A stretch of DNA of 64,000 nucleotides from Hymenobacter gummosus (GCF_003970915.1 NZ_RXOF01000007.1:62001-126000), one strand, 5' to 3'; positions 19,814-30,189 are shown, counted from the stretch's first letter. Numbers and translations are program-made. The notes: a model not told the origin generated them from the sequence alone.

Positions 19814-20891
19814 ATCCCGCGCCCTTCTTCGACTTCACGTCGGCCACAAAGTCCTTCACGCGCTGCTCCTCGGTGCGCTTGCAGATCAGCAGCACGTTGT
19901 CGTACTCGGCCACGATGTAGCCTTCCAGGCCCTGCAGCACCACCAGACGCTCGGCCGGGGTCTTGATAACGCACTCCTTGGTATCGTAGAGGATTGCGTC
20001 GCCGTCGACGACGTTGTTGTGCTCGTCGCGGCGGCCCATGCGGTGCAAGGAGTCCCAGGTGCCCAGGTCGCTCCAGCCGAAGTCGGCGGGCAGCACGTAC
20101 ACGTTGTCGGCCTTCTCCATGATGCCGTAGTCGATGCTGATGTTGCGGCTGCGCGAGTAGGCCTCGTCGATGAAGGCGGCTTCGGCGGGCGTGCCCAGGC
20201 GGCTGCTACCCTCGTCGAACACCTCGGCAATGTCGGAGAGGTAGTGGTGGAAGGCGTGGGTGATGACGTCGGCGCGCCACACGAACAAGCCGGAGTTCCA
20301 CAGGAAGTCGCCGCTGTCGACGAACATCTGCGCCAGCTCCAGGTTGGGCTTCTCGGTGAAGGTCTTCACCTTGCGCAGGTTGGTGCCGCCCAGGTGCTGG
20401 TCGTCGATAAACTGGATGTAACCGTAGCCGGTATCGGGGCGCGAGGGCTGAATGCCGAGTGTGATGAGCACGTCGTTCTGCTGGGCAGCGCTGACGGCCT
20501 GGCGGATAATGTCCTGGAACACGTCCTCCTTGAGCACCGCGTGGTCGGCCGGCGTGACGATAATCGTCGCCTTGGGGTCGCGCTGGGCAATGCGGTAGCT
20601 GGCGTAGGCGATGCAGGGGGCGGTGTTGCGGCCGATGGGCTCCCCCAGAATCTGGTCGGGCGCCAGCTCGGGCAGGTGCTGCTGCACCAGCTCGGTGTAG
20701 TCGCGGTTGGTCACCACAAACACGTTTTCGGGCGGGCAGATGCCGGCGAAGCGGTCCACCGTCAGGCGCAGCATGGATTTGCCCACGCCCAGCACGTCGT
20801 GAAACTGCTTGGGGTTGTTGGTGCGGCTAAAGGGCCAGAAGCGGCTGCCAATGCCGCCCGCCATGACAACGAGGTAGGTATTCTGATTCAT
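19806..20891 (-). CDS. manC: Mannose-1-phosphate guanylyltransferase
   Basis: 361 residues from ATG at 20891; the frame open further upstream has no conserved sequence. The N-terminus has the nucleotidyltransferase signature VVMAGGIGSRFWPFSRTNNPKQF, which binds GTP and Mg. Further typical segments are GEPIGRNTAPCIAYAS and DYGIMEKADNVYVLPADFGWSDLGTW. It makes GDP-mannose from mannose-1-phosphate and GTP, feeding polysaccharide and glycoprotein synthesis. It is the single-domain form without the fused phosphomannose isomerase. kdsD lies upstream on the same strand, 87 bases away, but an intervening -7 box suggests a separate promoter. The symbol manC is by function; the ortholog name may differ. 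Confidence 0.93.
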   Translation of the reverse strand: MNQNTYLVVMAGGIGSRFWPFSRTNNPKQFHDVLGVGKSMLRLTVDRFAGICPPENVFVVTNRDYTELVQQHLPELAPDQILGEPIGRNTAPCIAYASYRIAQRDPKATIIVTPADHAVLKEDVFQDIIRQAVSAAQQNDVLITLGIQPSRPDTGYGYIQFIDDQHLGGTNLRKVKTFTEKPNLELAQMFVDSGDFLWNSGLFVWRADVITHAFHHYLSDIAEVFDEGSSRLGTPAEAAFIDEAYSRSRNISIDYGIMEKADNVYVLPADFGWSDLGTWDSLHRMGRRDEHNNVVDGDAILYDTKECVIKTPAERLVVLQGLEGYIVAEYDNVLLICKRTEEQRVKDFVADVKSKKGAGYN

Positions 20892-20960
20892 CAGAGTGGG
20901 AGTAACTAAGAAGCAGCGACGGGCCGCCGTGGGGGAAACGCCGCGCCGCCGGGGGGCCGG

Positions 20961-20968
20961 CAAAGGTA
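20961..20968 (-). promoter_or_regulatory. Candidate -7 box TACCTTTG for manC
   Basis: Exact TAnnTTTG on the minus strand, about 70 bases before the manC ATG and just after the kdsD stop. No TTG is seen at the usual 19-21 bases upstream, so the assignment is tentative. Confidence 0.45.
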
Positions 20969-20978
20969 AGGGATTCGC

Positions 20979-21959
<981 letters not shown>

Positions 21960-22040
21960 TCTAAATTTGTCTAGATTGAGCAGTAAACCCCAACAGAAGT
22001 TTTTGTCTGGTTTACCCTTTTTGCTCAGAGAGGAAGTACG

Positions 22041-24272
22041 ATGTCAGAAGCAGCGAATACAGCAGAACTTGCAGCGCCCGCGAAGAAGGCGGCGAAGCCC
22101 CTGGGGGCTGATCTGAAGGCCAAGTTAAAGGAAGTTTTTGGCTACGGTCAGTTCCGGGGCACGCAGGAAGCCATCATCCAGAACGTCATCGACGGGCACA
22201 ACACCTTCGTGATAATGCCCACGGGCGCGGGTAAGTCGCTGTGCTACCAGCTGCCAGCGCTGGTCTTGCCGGGCACGGCCATCGTCATTTCCCCGCTGAT
22301 TGCCCTGATGAAAAACCAGGTCGACCAGCTCAACGCCTTCGGGGTGAATGCGCAGGTGATGAACTCCACGCTCACCAAGACCGAGGCCAACAAGGTCAAG
22401 CGCGACGTGATTAACGGCGAGGTGAAGCTGCTCTACGTGGCGCCCGAGTCCTTGACCAAGGAAGACACGCTGGAGTTTCTGCAGAAGGCCACCATCTCGT
22501 TCGTGGCCATCGACGAGGCGCACTGCATTTCGGAGTGGGGCCACGATTTCCGCCCGGAGTACCGCCGCATCCGCGGCATTATCGATGATCTGGGCGTGAA
22601 CGTGCCCATCATTGCCCTCACGGCCACGGCCACGCCCAAGGTGCAGCTGGACATCCAGAAAAACCTGCAGATGGACGACGCCTCGGTGTTTAAGTCGTCG
22701 TTTAACCGCACCAACCTCTACTACGAGGTGCGGCCCAAGCACCAAACCAAAAAGGCGCTGATTCAGTTTGTGAAGCAGCAGAAGGGCCAGGCCGGCATCG
22801 TGTACTGCCTGAGCCGGAAGAAGGTGGAGGAAATTGCCGAGCTGCTGCGCGTCAACGACGTGAAGGCCCTGCCCTACCACGCCGGCCTCGACCCGCAGAC
22901 CCGGATGCATAACCAGGACGCGTTCCTGAACGAGGAGTGCGACGTCATCGTGGCCACCATTGCCTTCGGCATGGGCATCGACAAGCCGGACGTGCGCTTC
23001 GTGATTCACTACGACACGCCGAAGTCCATCGAGGGCTACTACCAGGAAACCGGCCGCGCCGGCCGCGACGGGCTCGACGGCCACTGCCTGATGTTCTACA
23101 GCTACGACGACATCGTGAAGCTGGAGAAGTTCAACAAGGACAAGCCCGTCACGGAGCGCGACAACTCCAAGCTGCTCTTGCAGGAAATGGCCAACTACGC
23201 CGATTCGGCAGTGTGCCGGCGCAAGCAGCTGCTGCACTACTTCGGCGAGGTGTACGAGAAGGACTGCGGCTTCTGCGACAACTGCAAGCACCCGCGCGAG
23301 AAGTTCGAGGCCAAGGAATTCGTGAAGCTGGCCCTGCAGGCGGTTATCCAGACCGAGCAGCGCTTCGGCATCGAGCACCTGACGGCCGTGCTCACGGGCA
23401 TGACCAACCCGCACGTGGAAAGCTACGGCCACGACCAGCTGCCGGTGTACGGCGCCGGCAAAGACCACGACATTGCTTTCTGGCACTCCATCCTGCGCCA
23501 GTGCATGATTGCGGGTTTCCTGGGCAAGGACATCGAGAATTTCGGCGTGGTGAAGCTCTGCGACAAGGGCGAAGCTTACCTGGCCGAGCCCTTCAACCTG
23601 AAGTTCTCCAAGGACCACAACTACGAGGAGGAAGTGCAGCAGGAGGAGCAGAAGGAAGAGGTGCAGCAGTCGGCCGGGCACGACCAGGCGCTGTTCGACA
23701 TGCTCAAGGCCCTGCGCAAAAAGCTGGCGACGCAGAAGAACCTGCCGCCCTACGTGCTGTTCCAGGACCCCTCGCTCAAGGAAATGGCCACCACCTTCCC
23801 CACGAAGATGGAGGACCTGGCGCACGTGTCAGGCGTGGGCCAGGGCAAGGCGCAGAAGTTCGGCGCGCCCTTCCTGGAGATGATCAAGAAGTACGTGGCC
23901 GACAACGACATCGAAACCGCCGCCGACGTGGTAGTGAAGTCGGCCGTCAACAAGTCCAAAATCAAGATTTACATCATTCAGCAGATCGACAAGAAGATGG
24001 ACCTGGAGGAAATTGCTTCCTCCAAGGGCATCGACATGCGGGAGCTGATGGAGGAAATCGAGCACATCTGCTACTCCGGTACCAAGCTCAACCTGGACTA
24101 CTACATCAACTCGGTGCTCGACGAGGACCGGCAGGACGAAATCTACGACTACTTCATGCAGGCCACTACCGACAACATTGCGGTGGCGCTGAAGGAGCTG
24201 GGCACCGACGACTACACCGAGGAAGATTTGCGCCTGATGCGCATCAAGTTCCTGAGCGAGGTAGCCAACTAA
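22041..24272 (+). CDS. recQ: ATP-dependent DNA helicase RecQ
   Basis: 743 residues, a 3'-5' DNA helicase for recombination and repair. Walker A is MPTGAGKSLCYQ (GAGKS 62-66), the DEAH box is at 158-161 (FVAIDEAHCISEWGHDFRP), and helicase motif VI reads QETGRAGRDG. The zinc-binding RQC part has CRRKQLLHYFGE and CGFCDNC. An HRDC domain follows (QALFDMLKALRKKLA ... VSGVGQGKAQKFG). After HRDC there is an extra ~100-residue helical C-terminus (KIKIYIIQQIDKKMDLEEIA), typical of longer RecQ proteins in this phylum. It is divergent from kdsD. A copy of the 50-bp CGGATT element starts at the base after its stop. Confidence 0.96.
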   Translation: MSEAANTAELAAPAKKAAKPLGADLKAKLKEVFGYGQFRGTQEAIIQNVIDGHNTFVIMPTGAGKSLCYQLPALVLPGTAIVISPLIALMKNQVDQLNAFGVNAQVMNSTLTKTEANKVKRDVINGEVKLLYVAPESLTKEDTLEFLQKATISFVAIDEAHCISEWGHDFRPEYRRIRGIIDDLGVNVPIIALTATATPKVQLDIQKNLQMDDASVFKSSFNRTNLYYEVRPKHQTKKALIQFVKQQKGQAGIVYCLSRKKVEEIAELLRVNDVKALPYHAGLDPQTRMHNQDAFLNEECDVIVATIAFGMGIDKPDVRFVIHYDTPKSIEGYYQETGRAGRDGLDGHCLMFYSYDDIVKLEKFNKDKPVTERDNSKLLLQEMANYADSAVCRRKQLLHYFGEVYEKDCGFCDNCKHPREKFEAKEFVKLALQAVIQTEQRFGIEHLTAVLTGMTNPHVESYGHDQLPVYGAGKDHDIAFWHSILRQCMIAGFLGKDIENFGVVKLCDKGEAYLAEPFNLKFSKDHNYEEEVQQEEQKEEVQQSAGHDQALFDMLKALRKKLATQKNLPPYVLFQDPSLKEMATTFPTKMEDLAHVSGVGQGKAQKFGAPFLEMIKKYVADNDIETAADVVVKSAVNKSKIKIYIIQQIDKKMDLEEIASSKGIDMRELMEEIEHICYSGTKLNLDYYINSVLDEDRQDEIYDYFMQATTDNIAVALKELGTDDYTEEDLRLMRIKFLSEVAN

Positions 24273-24322
24273 ATCACGGACTTCTGCGGATTTTTCGGAT
24301 TACACGGATTTTGTGGACGATT
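24273..24322 (+). repeat. 50-bp CGGATT element, copy 1
   Basis: Exactly 50 bp, beginning ATCACGGA at the first base after the recQ stop and ending GTGGACGATT. It contains three CGGATT words plus a variant. Highly similar to 34161-34210 (same strand) and 35884-35933 (opposite strand). Confidence 0.9.
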
Positions 24323-24326
24323 CGGT

Positions 24327-24361
24327 ACGCCCGCCGCTGGTTCGCCAGCGGCGGGCGTTTT
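24327..24361 (+). terminator. Terminator after recQ
   Basis: A perfect 14-bp stem (ACGCCCGCCGCTGG and its complement) closed by a TTCG tetraloop and followed by TTTTGC. It lies 54 bases after the recQ stop, directly behind the 50-bp repeat. Confidence 0.9.
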
Positions 24362-24645
24362 GCTTGGGTGAGGCGGGTGGCCGGTGCGGCGCTGACGGCG
24401 TCTTGGCTGGCGGATTTTTTGGGAGTTTGCCCTTAAGCAGCTGAGCAGAAGTAAACGCACCGCCAGCCCGTTATGCTTCGCGGGGCGGACGCCAGATGAA
24501 GCATGACCGTTTTCTAAAAGCGCAACGAGTTTCCGCGTAGGCTCTGGGGCCGGCCGCACGCAACGTTGCGAAAAGAGATGAGTTAAGACTTGCGAATATG
24601 ATGGCAGCTGACTACCATTGGCTTCAGCGTTTACTTATCTTGCTC
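24362..24645. other. Intergenic region, nothing recognised
   Basis: About 280 bases between the recQ terminator and the next start. Only short shadow frames are present. A TTG (24618) followed by TTATCTTG just before the ATG at 24646 may be part of a promoter, though the spacing is short. Confidence 0.4.
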
Positions 24646-25615
24646 ATGTTCAACATCTCCCCCCCCGCTCCGGTTCTGTTTAAGTATCCTGATCCTGCTT
24701 GGCAGTCATTTGCCGGGGCGTGCCCAGGCCCGGGTAGAGCTTAATCCCAATCCGCCCTACAACGTTGGCGTTGGCGCCGGCTACGTCAGCAACTCGCCCA
24801 ACAGCCCAGCCTACACCTTGTTCCTGGATAACTTTTCCGGCTCTACGCCCCAGTACCCGTCCCTGCTCAAGATTTCGCGCAGCGGGCGCGCCGCTTTCAA
24901 CCGCCGGGACTACGGCGACCCGGACTGCGGGCTGAGCGTGGGATTGGGCATGGGCAGCGTAGCCCTAGATGACCTGGGCGGAACCTTTAACGCCACGCTC
25001 AACAATCCGCTCGTGCCCACCGGGGCGGCCTGCATCGGCCTGAATGCCATTCGGCAGGCCAACTTCGATGGTTATTTTCGGCTGGAGCCCCGTGCCGGGG
25101 CCAATGGTGGCGCGGTGGTGTGGGCCAACAACGAGGGGGCGCTGCACTTCAGCACTGTACCCAGCAGCAGCGGCACCTACGCCAACTGGGTGTCTTCTTC
25201 GGCGGTGGCCAGCACCTACAGCCGCTTGAAGATTCACCCGGACGGGCGCGTGCAAATTGGACGGGGACCTACTACTGCATCGCCGCACTTTGCCAACTAT
25301 CGCCTGGCCGTGGACGGTAAGCTGGTGGCCCAATCCATTCACGTGGTGGGCCCCGTGGACTGGGCCGACTTTGTATTTGCGCCCACCTATCGGCTGCTGC
25401 CCCTGCCCGAGCTGGAGCGTTACCTGCAACAGCACCGCCACCTGCCGGGTATTCCCACGGCCCAAGAGGTAGAGGCCCAGGGCGTGGACCTGGCCGCCAT
25501 GCAGGCCAAGCTGCTTCAGCAGGTGGAAGAGCTGACCCTGCGCGTGATTGAGCTGGACAAGCAGAACCAGCAGCTTCGCAGTGAAGTGAAGGCGCTGACG
25601 GGCCAAGAGCGTTGA
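24646..25615 (+). CDS. Secreted tail-fibre-like/coiled-coil protein, interrupted by a C8 frameshift
   Basis: The main frame runs to 25615 and encodes about 300 residues. The C-terminus is a widespread Bacteroidota module: VDWADFVFAPTYRLLPLPEL, HRHLPGIPTAQEVEAQGVDL, then a coiled coil LLQQVEELTLRVIELDKQNQ. Upstream, the same frame reads through a signal-peptide-like stretch (LRFCLSILILLGSHLPGRAQA) but has no ATG. An ATG at 24646 is one frame off. Deleting one C from the run of eight at 24659-24666 would join MFNISPP to that signal peptide perfectly. So the gene is either phase-variable, disrupted, or misread at the homopolymer. In the literal sequence translation would have to start at a TTG inside the signal peptide (24710). 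The role is probably cell-surface; no enzyme domain seen. Confidence 0.75.
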
Positions 25616-25663
25616 GCCTTGGCCTCCTACAGCATACAAACGAGTCCCCTTCTTCCTCAGCTG

Positions 25664-27442
25664 ATGAAAACGACTTTACTCGTCCTTGGTAGTCGTGCCC
25701 TCTTATTGACTGGTCTACTGGCTCTACCCATGTTTGTCGTCGCCCAGGCTCCGGCTTTTGACCAAGCCCAGACCTGCGGCCAGCCACTAAACGCCAGTAG
25801 TCAAGCGTCCCCCAATGGTATCGTGGCCGACACGCAGGGCAACACCTACGTGGCCGGCAGCTTCACCGGCACGGTAAGCTTCGGCGCCACCACGCTCAGT
25901 ACGGCTGACGCGGACGCCTTCGTAGCCAAGCGCGACGCCAGCGGGACCTGGCTCTGGGCCGTGCGCGGCGGCGGCCCGGACACGGACGCCTGTCAGGCGT
26001 TGGCCATGGATACCCAAGGCAACGCGTACGTGGCAGGCCACTTCGCCCGCGGCACGCGCGGCACGCCCGCCACGGCCACCTTCGGCAACACGGTGCTGAC
26101 TACAGCCGGCGAGGCAGACGCCTTTGTGGCCAAGCTCGACGGCAACACCGGTCAATGGCTCTGGGCTCAGAGTGCCGGCGGCGGCAACAGCTTCAGCGGT
26201 GCCGACGATTTGGCTACGCACCTGGCATACGATGGGGCGGGCGGTCTATTCGTAGGCGGTACCTTCAGCGGTCCGGTCAGCCGCTTCGGCCCCACGGCGC
26301 TTTACAATACAGGAATTGCCACCAGCACCAATCGGCGAGACCTGTTCATAGCCCACCTGAACGCCACGACTGGCGCGTGGGACTGGGCCCAAAGCGCCGG
26401 GTACGGCCCTGGGCACGACGGAATCCTGAGCTTGGTCAGCGACGGATGGAGCAATGCATATTTAAGTGCTTATTCTGAGGGCGCGCTAACGTTTGGTACG
26501 TCAACTCTGCCCTACAGTCGTGGTAGTGCCTTGGCTAAGGTAGACGCTATTGGACAATGGCAGTGGGCGCAAACTTTGGTGGGCAGCTACGGCGCTTATT
26601 CTGGAATCAATGGACCCGGTGTTACTGAAGCCAGAGCATTGGCTCTAGACGGCAGCGGGCACCTATACGTAGCGGGCTTCTTTACTGGCGCCACCGCCCG
26701 CCTGGGTGCCACTACATTAACCAACGTCAGCGGCAGCTACACTGACATCCGCCCCTCTCCGCCCATCACTTACCAGCACCCCGACGCGTTCATTGGCCGT
26801 CTTAATGCGGGCACTGGTACCTGGCAATGGGCTCAGCGCACTGGCGGCGCAGGACAAGAAACCATGTACGGATTGTTGATTAGAGGTCATCGCCTTTATA
26901 TAAGTGGGGGATTTGGCCCGAATGATGGTTCATTCGGTCAGGCGACACTCACAAGCACAGGCCAACAAGATGCGGTAGTAGCCGCCTTAGACACCGCTGG
27001 GACTTGGTTGTGGAACGTTCAGATTGGCGGCACGGGTAGCGAGTCTATTTGGCCGGTCAGCAGCGACGCAGCTGGGCGCTTGCACCTAATCGGAGCTTCT
27101 AGTGGCAGCAATTCTATTTCGTTGCCACCACTTTCCCTGGCCGCTGCCCCTGGCTCGGCCACTTACTTCTTGGCTCGTATGTCCGGCGGTGCCCTTCCTT
27201 CCAAGTCTTCAGATGTGGGCGTCGCCTTTCAAGTATATCCTAACCCAGCCCGCGACCAAGTGACGGTGCAAGGCCTGCCGCCGAGCAGCGCCGTGCAGGT
27301 GCTCGACGCGCTGGGCCGCCGCGTGGCCCAGGGAGTAATGCCCCGGCAAGGGCCGTTGCGGCTAGTCCTCCCCGCTCAGTTGCCGGCTGGCCTGTACGTG
27401 TTGCAGGCCCAGGGCCAAAGCCAAAAATTGATTATTGAATAA
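25664..27442 (+). CDS. SBBP/beta-propeller-repeat T9SS cargo protein
   Basis: 592 residues from ATG at 25664. A signal peptide (MKTTLLVLGSRALLLTGLLA) is followed by about eight repeats of roughly 50-60 residues with the pattern DTQGNTYVAGSFTG ... DAFVAKRDASGTWLWA, typical of SBBP-type beta-propellers. It ends with a T9SS type-A domain (VYPNPARDQVTVQGLP ... LPAGLYVLQAQGQSQKLIIE). No catalytic residues can be named. It probably acts as a surface or released binding protein. It lies 48 bases after the tail-fibre-like gene and 18 bases before the copper oxidase gene on the same strand, so the three may form one transcript. Confidence 0.88.
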   Translation: MKTTLLVLGSRALLLTGLLALPMFVVAQAPAFDQAQTCGQPLNASSQASPNGIVADTQGNTYVAGSFTGTVSFGATTLSTADADAFVAKRDASGTWLWAVRGGGPDTDACQALAMDTQGNAYVAGHFARGTRGTPATATFGNTVLTTAGEADAFVAKLDGNTGQWLWAQSAGGGNSFSGADDLATHLAYDGAGGLFVGGTFSGPVSRFGPTALYNTGIATSTNRRDLFIAHLNATTGAWDWAQSAGYGPGHDGILSLVSDGWSNAYLSAYSEGALTFGTSTLPYSRGSALAKVDAIGQWQWAQTLVGSYGAYSGINGPGVTEARALALDGSGHLYVAGFFTGATARLGATTLTNVSGSYTDIRPSPPITYQHPDAFIGRLNAGTGTWQWAQRTGGAGQETMYGLLIRGHRLYISGGFGPNDGSFGQATLTSTGQQDAVVAALDTAGTWLWNVQIGGTGSESIWPVSSDAAGRLHLIGASSGSNSISLPPLSLAAAPGSATYFLARMSGGALPSKSSDVGVAFQVYPNPARDQVTVQGLPPSSAVQVLDALGRRVAQGVMPRQGPLRLVLPAQLPAGLYVLQAQGQSQKLIIE

Positions 27443-27460
27443 CGTTGTCAAATCTGGTAT

Positions 27461-29467
27461 ATGCGTCACCACTACTGCTTACTGTTTATCGGTTTCGGTC
27501 TTAGCTCGCTGGCTCAAGCGCAGGGAAATAATCCGCTTACCGGCAACGTACTCGTTCGCAACGCTTATCAGAACAATTCCTTGCTCGCTGAAACCAGTAT
27601 CGAGCTTCAGCCTGGTTTTTCCGTCGATGCCCCCGGCTTTTCGGCTGCCATTGGCCGGCCCTACGCACAGGGCGGTCAATGGCGAGGCGTTTATAACTGG
27701 CCTATCGTTGGCATCCATACGCACGTACTGCCAAGTGGCAAAGTGCTGACGTGGCAAGGCCACAACGACAACTCACACGGGCACACTGGAGTCTACGATT
27801 GGGACCCAGCCACCAACGCGCTGAACCTACTGCAGACGGTGCACGACAATATTTTTTGCAGCGGTCATACATTACTACCAGATGGCCGCCTGTTCGTAGC
27901 TGGCGGCCATGACCGCTACTACGAATCAGTGACACCTCAACCAAACCCTCCTGACCCTGACAATCCATTCAACGTCACTTATATCGGTGGGCTAAAGCTT
28001 ACTTACACTTACGATTATTCAAGACCTGTTGCGACAGCCTGGCAACAGCAAACCGATATGAAGCGAAACCGCTGGTATCCTACCACTACTGTTTTAGGAA
28101 ACGGCAGCGTCCTGAGTGTATCAGGGGAAACCGAACCAATAATTGTGATGAATGCGCAAGACCAGAACCGCTACCGTCCCGAACTCTGGCAAAACGGCGG
28201 CTGGTCCTGGTTGATGAATGCGGACCGGGAGCGGCGGCTTCCGCTCTATCCCATGATGTTCCTGGCCCCTGACGGCCGGGTATTCAACGCCGGGCCCAAC
28301 AAGCTGACCGGCTATATTGACGTGGTTAACGGCGGCACCTGGACGGACGGGCCCGAGCACCAGCTTGGCGCGGCGGTACCGCCGGTGGGCGACGCCAATC
28401 GGTATTTCCACGGAGCCCACCACGAGGGCACGGCGGTGATGTACGAGCCGGGCAAGATTCTGGTCATCGGCGGCTCGGGGGCGGGCGGCGTCACCAATAC
28501 CGTGGAGCGCATCAACCTGAACGATGCCACGCCGCAGTTTCAGTACGATGCCTCGATGGCATACCCGCGGGCGCACGTCAACTCAACGGTGCTGCCCGAC
28601 GGCTCGGTGCTGGTGACGGGCGGTATCCCGAACGGGGACAAGCGCGACATCGACGCCATACTGCCGGCGGAGATGTGGACGCCGCCGGCTTCGGGCAGCG
28701 GCCCGGGCTCCTGGACTACCCTGAACCCGATGGGGGAGCCGCGCCTGTACCACTCCACGGCCGTGCTGCTGCCCGACGGGCGGGTGCTGTCGGCGGGCGG
28801 CGGGCACGGCGGCGGCTACACCGACCACCCCACGGCGGAGGTGTTCAGCCCGCCCTACCTGTTCAAGGGGCCGCGGCCGGAAATCAGCTATGCCCCGGCC
28901 ACTACCAGCTACGGGCAGCCCTTTGCCTTCAACTCGCCCACCCCTGGCCAGATTGACGCCGTCACCTGGATCCGGCTGTCGTCGGTGACGCACTCGTTCA
29001 ATATGAACCAGCGTTTTCTGCGGCTGCCCATCACGGCCCGCACCGGCACCAGCGTAACCGTCACGGCCCCGGCCAGCCCCAATGACTGCCCGCCTGGGCA
29101 CTACATGGTATTCGCGCTCCGCAACGGGGTGCCCTCCGAAGCCCGCATCGTCTCCATCAGCAACAACCCCTGCGCCGCCAGCATTTCCCTGACCACCAGC
29201 ATCAGCCAGTACAGCTGCGGGGCCACGGCCACGGCCGACGTTAGCGGGAGCAACCTGGGCGGCAGCTACCGCTGGTACCTCAACGGCGTGCACCAGCCCG
29301 CCTTCGACGGTCAGCCCTCGGCGGTAGCCCAGCTGACGAACTGCGCCAGCCAAGCGGCGTTTGCGGTGGAGGTTATTCCGGCGTGCGGTGGTGCCCCACT
29401 GACTGCCTCACAAACCGTCAGCGCCGGCCCGTTCGGGCAGGGCGGTACGCTCTGCGCCTGTGAGTGA
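27461..29467 (+). CDS. Galactose-oxidase-like radical copper oxidase (kelch plus DUF1929)
   Basis: 668 residues with a signal peptide (MRHHYCLLFIGFGLSSLAQA). An N-terminal Bacteroidota surface module (IELQPGFSVDAPGF) precedes a seven-bladed kelch-type propeller and the C-terminal early-set domain of galactose/glyoxal oxidases. The full active-site set is visible by comparison with galactose oxidase: Cys133 (NIFCSGH) and Tyr206 (NRWYPTT), which would form the thioether-linked radical cofactor; Tyr430-His431 (RLYHSTAVLLPDG); and His511 (SVTHSFNMNQR). The enzyme should oxidise an alcohol or aldehyde to give hydrogen peroxide; the substrate is unknown. An extra ~100-residue Ig-like tail with several Cys follows. 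No canonical T9SS type-A end is seen. It follows the beta-propeller gene by 18 bases. Confidence 0.88.
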   Translation: MRHHYCLLFIGFGLSSLAQAQGNNPLTGNVLVRNAYQNNSLLAETSIELQPGFSVDAPGFSAAIGRPYAQGGQWRGVYNWPIVGIHTHVLPSGKVLTWQGHNDNSHGHTGVYDWDPATNALNLLQTVHDNIFCSGHTLLPDGRLFVAGGHDRYYESVTPQPNPPDPDNPFNVTYIGGLKLTYTYDYSRPVATAWQQQTDMKRNRWYPTTTVLGNGSVLSVSGETEPIIVMNAQDQNRYRPELWQNGGWSWLMNADRERRLPLYPMMFLAPDGRVFNAGPNKLTGYIDVVNGGTWTDGPEHQLGAAVPPVGDANRYFHGAHHEGTAVMYEPGKILVIGGSGAGGVTNTVERINLNDATPQFQYDASMAYPRAHVNSTVLPDGSVLVTGGIPNGDKRDIDAILPAEMWTPPASGSGPGSWTTLNPMGEPRLYHSTAVLLPDGRVLSAGGGHGGGYTDHPTAEVFSPPYLFKGPRPEISYAPATTSYGQPFAFNSPTPGQIDAVTWIRLSSVTHSFNMNQRFLRLPITARTGTSVTVTAPASPNDCPPGHYMVFALRNGVPSEARIVSISNNPCAASISLTTSISQYSCGATATADVSGSNLGGSYRWYLNGVHQPAFDGQPSAVAQLTNCASQAAFAVEVIPACGGAPLTASQTVSAGPFGQGGTLCACE

Positions 29468-29508
29468 GGTATGGGAGCCGGCGGCAAGCCACAGAAGCTG
29501 CACTTAGC

Positions 29509-29621
29509 CCGTCATGTCGAGCCCCGCGAGACATATCGCGTGCTGACTTCTACCAGTATCCTATTCGATCAACGAGCAGATTACCACCCAGCGAGATGTC
29601 TCGCGGGGCTCGACATGACGG
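29509..29621. repeat. 31-bp inverted repeat flanking a short loop
   Basis: Arms 29509-29539 and 29591-29621 match with one mismatch; the outer ends are CCGTCATGTCGAGCCCCGCG and its complement. It lies between the oxidase gene and a terminator. MITE- or REP-like, with no ORF inside. Confidence 0.88.
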
Positions 29622-29645
29622 CCAGGTTTGGTTGTTCAGAAACGC

Positions 29646-29679
29646 AAAAAGGCCCGCGACGAGAGTCGTGGGCCTTTTC
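29646..29679. terminator. Bidirectional terminator
   Basis: A stem of AAAAAGGCCCGCGAC paired with GTCGTGGGCCTTTT (one G-T pair) and a GAGA loop, between the convergent oxidase and bacilliredoxin genes. Confidence 0.85.
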
Positions 29680-29703
29680 CGGTGCATGAAAAACTTTTAA
29701 TCG

Positions 29704-30126
29704 TTAGCAGTATTCGGCAAACGCGCCCTGAAGGTTGTCGACCAGGCGCATTAAATCGTTGCCTTCGATGTGGTAGCGCTCAATCATGTGCACCAGCTCG
29801 CCGTCCTTGAACAGGGCAATGCTGGGCGAGGAGGGCGGGTAAGGCAGCATGAACTCGCGGGCTTTGGCTACGGCTTCGGTTTCCATGCCGGCAAACACGG
29901 TCACGAGCTTGGCGGGCTTCTTGTCGGCGGCCGACAGGGCCATTTTCAGGGCCGGGCGGGCCTTGGCGGCGGCGCAGCCGCACACCGAGTTGACGGCCAC
30001 CAGCACGGTGCCTTCCTGTAGGTTGAGGGCCGATTCCACTTCTTCGGGCGAGTAAAGCTGCTCGAAGCCAGCTTCGACGAGGTCCTGGCGGATGGGCGCC
30101 ACCATGTATTCGGGGTACATTGCCAT
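29704..30126 (-). CDS. BrxA/BrxB family bacilliredoxin (YphP/YqiW-like)
   Basis: 140 residues from ATG at 30126; upstream codons in the same frame are not conserved. It starts MAMYPEYMVAPIRQDLVEAG and has the active-site motif CGC within VNSVCGCAAAKARPAL, the C-X-C form typical of this DUF1094 family. The fold is thioredoxin-like (KLVTVFAGMETEAVAKAREF; SPSIALFKDGELVHMIERYH). In Bacillus these proteins remove bacillithiol from oxidised proteins; Bacteroidota homologues probably do a related disulfide or thiol exchange job. An exact -7 box lies about 64 bases upstream. Confidence 0.92.
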   Translation of the reverse strand: MAMYPEYMVAPIRQDLVEAGFEQLYSPEEVESALNLQEGTVLVAVNSVCGCAAAKARPALKMALSAADKKPAKLVTVFAGMETEAVAKAREFMLPYPPSSPSIALFKDGELVHMIERYHIEGNDLMRLVDNLQGAFAEYC

Positions 30127-30189
30127 GATTGACAAAGGCTTGAGGGGTAGGAAAATCCAGTTGCTGCGCGCGGCCGGAGCCGCGGCCGA

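Noticed and set aside
22125-23825. 566-codon minus-strand frame
   Set aside because: Antisense to recQ; Val/Leu/His-rich shadow.
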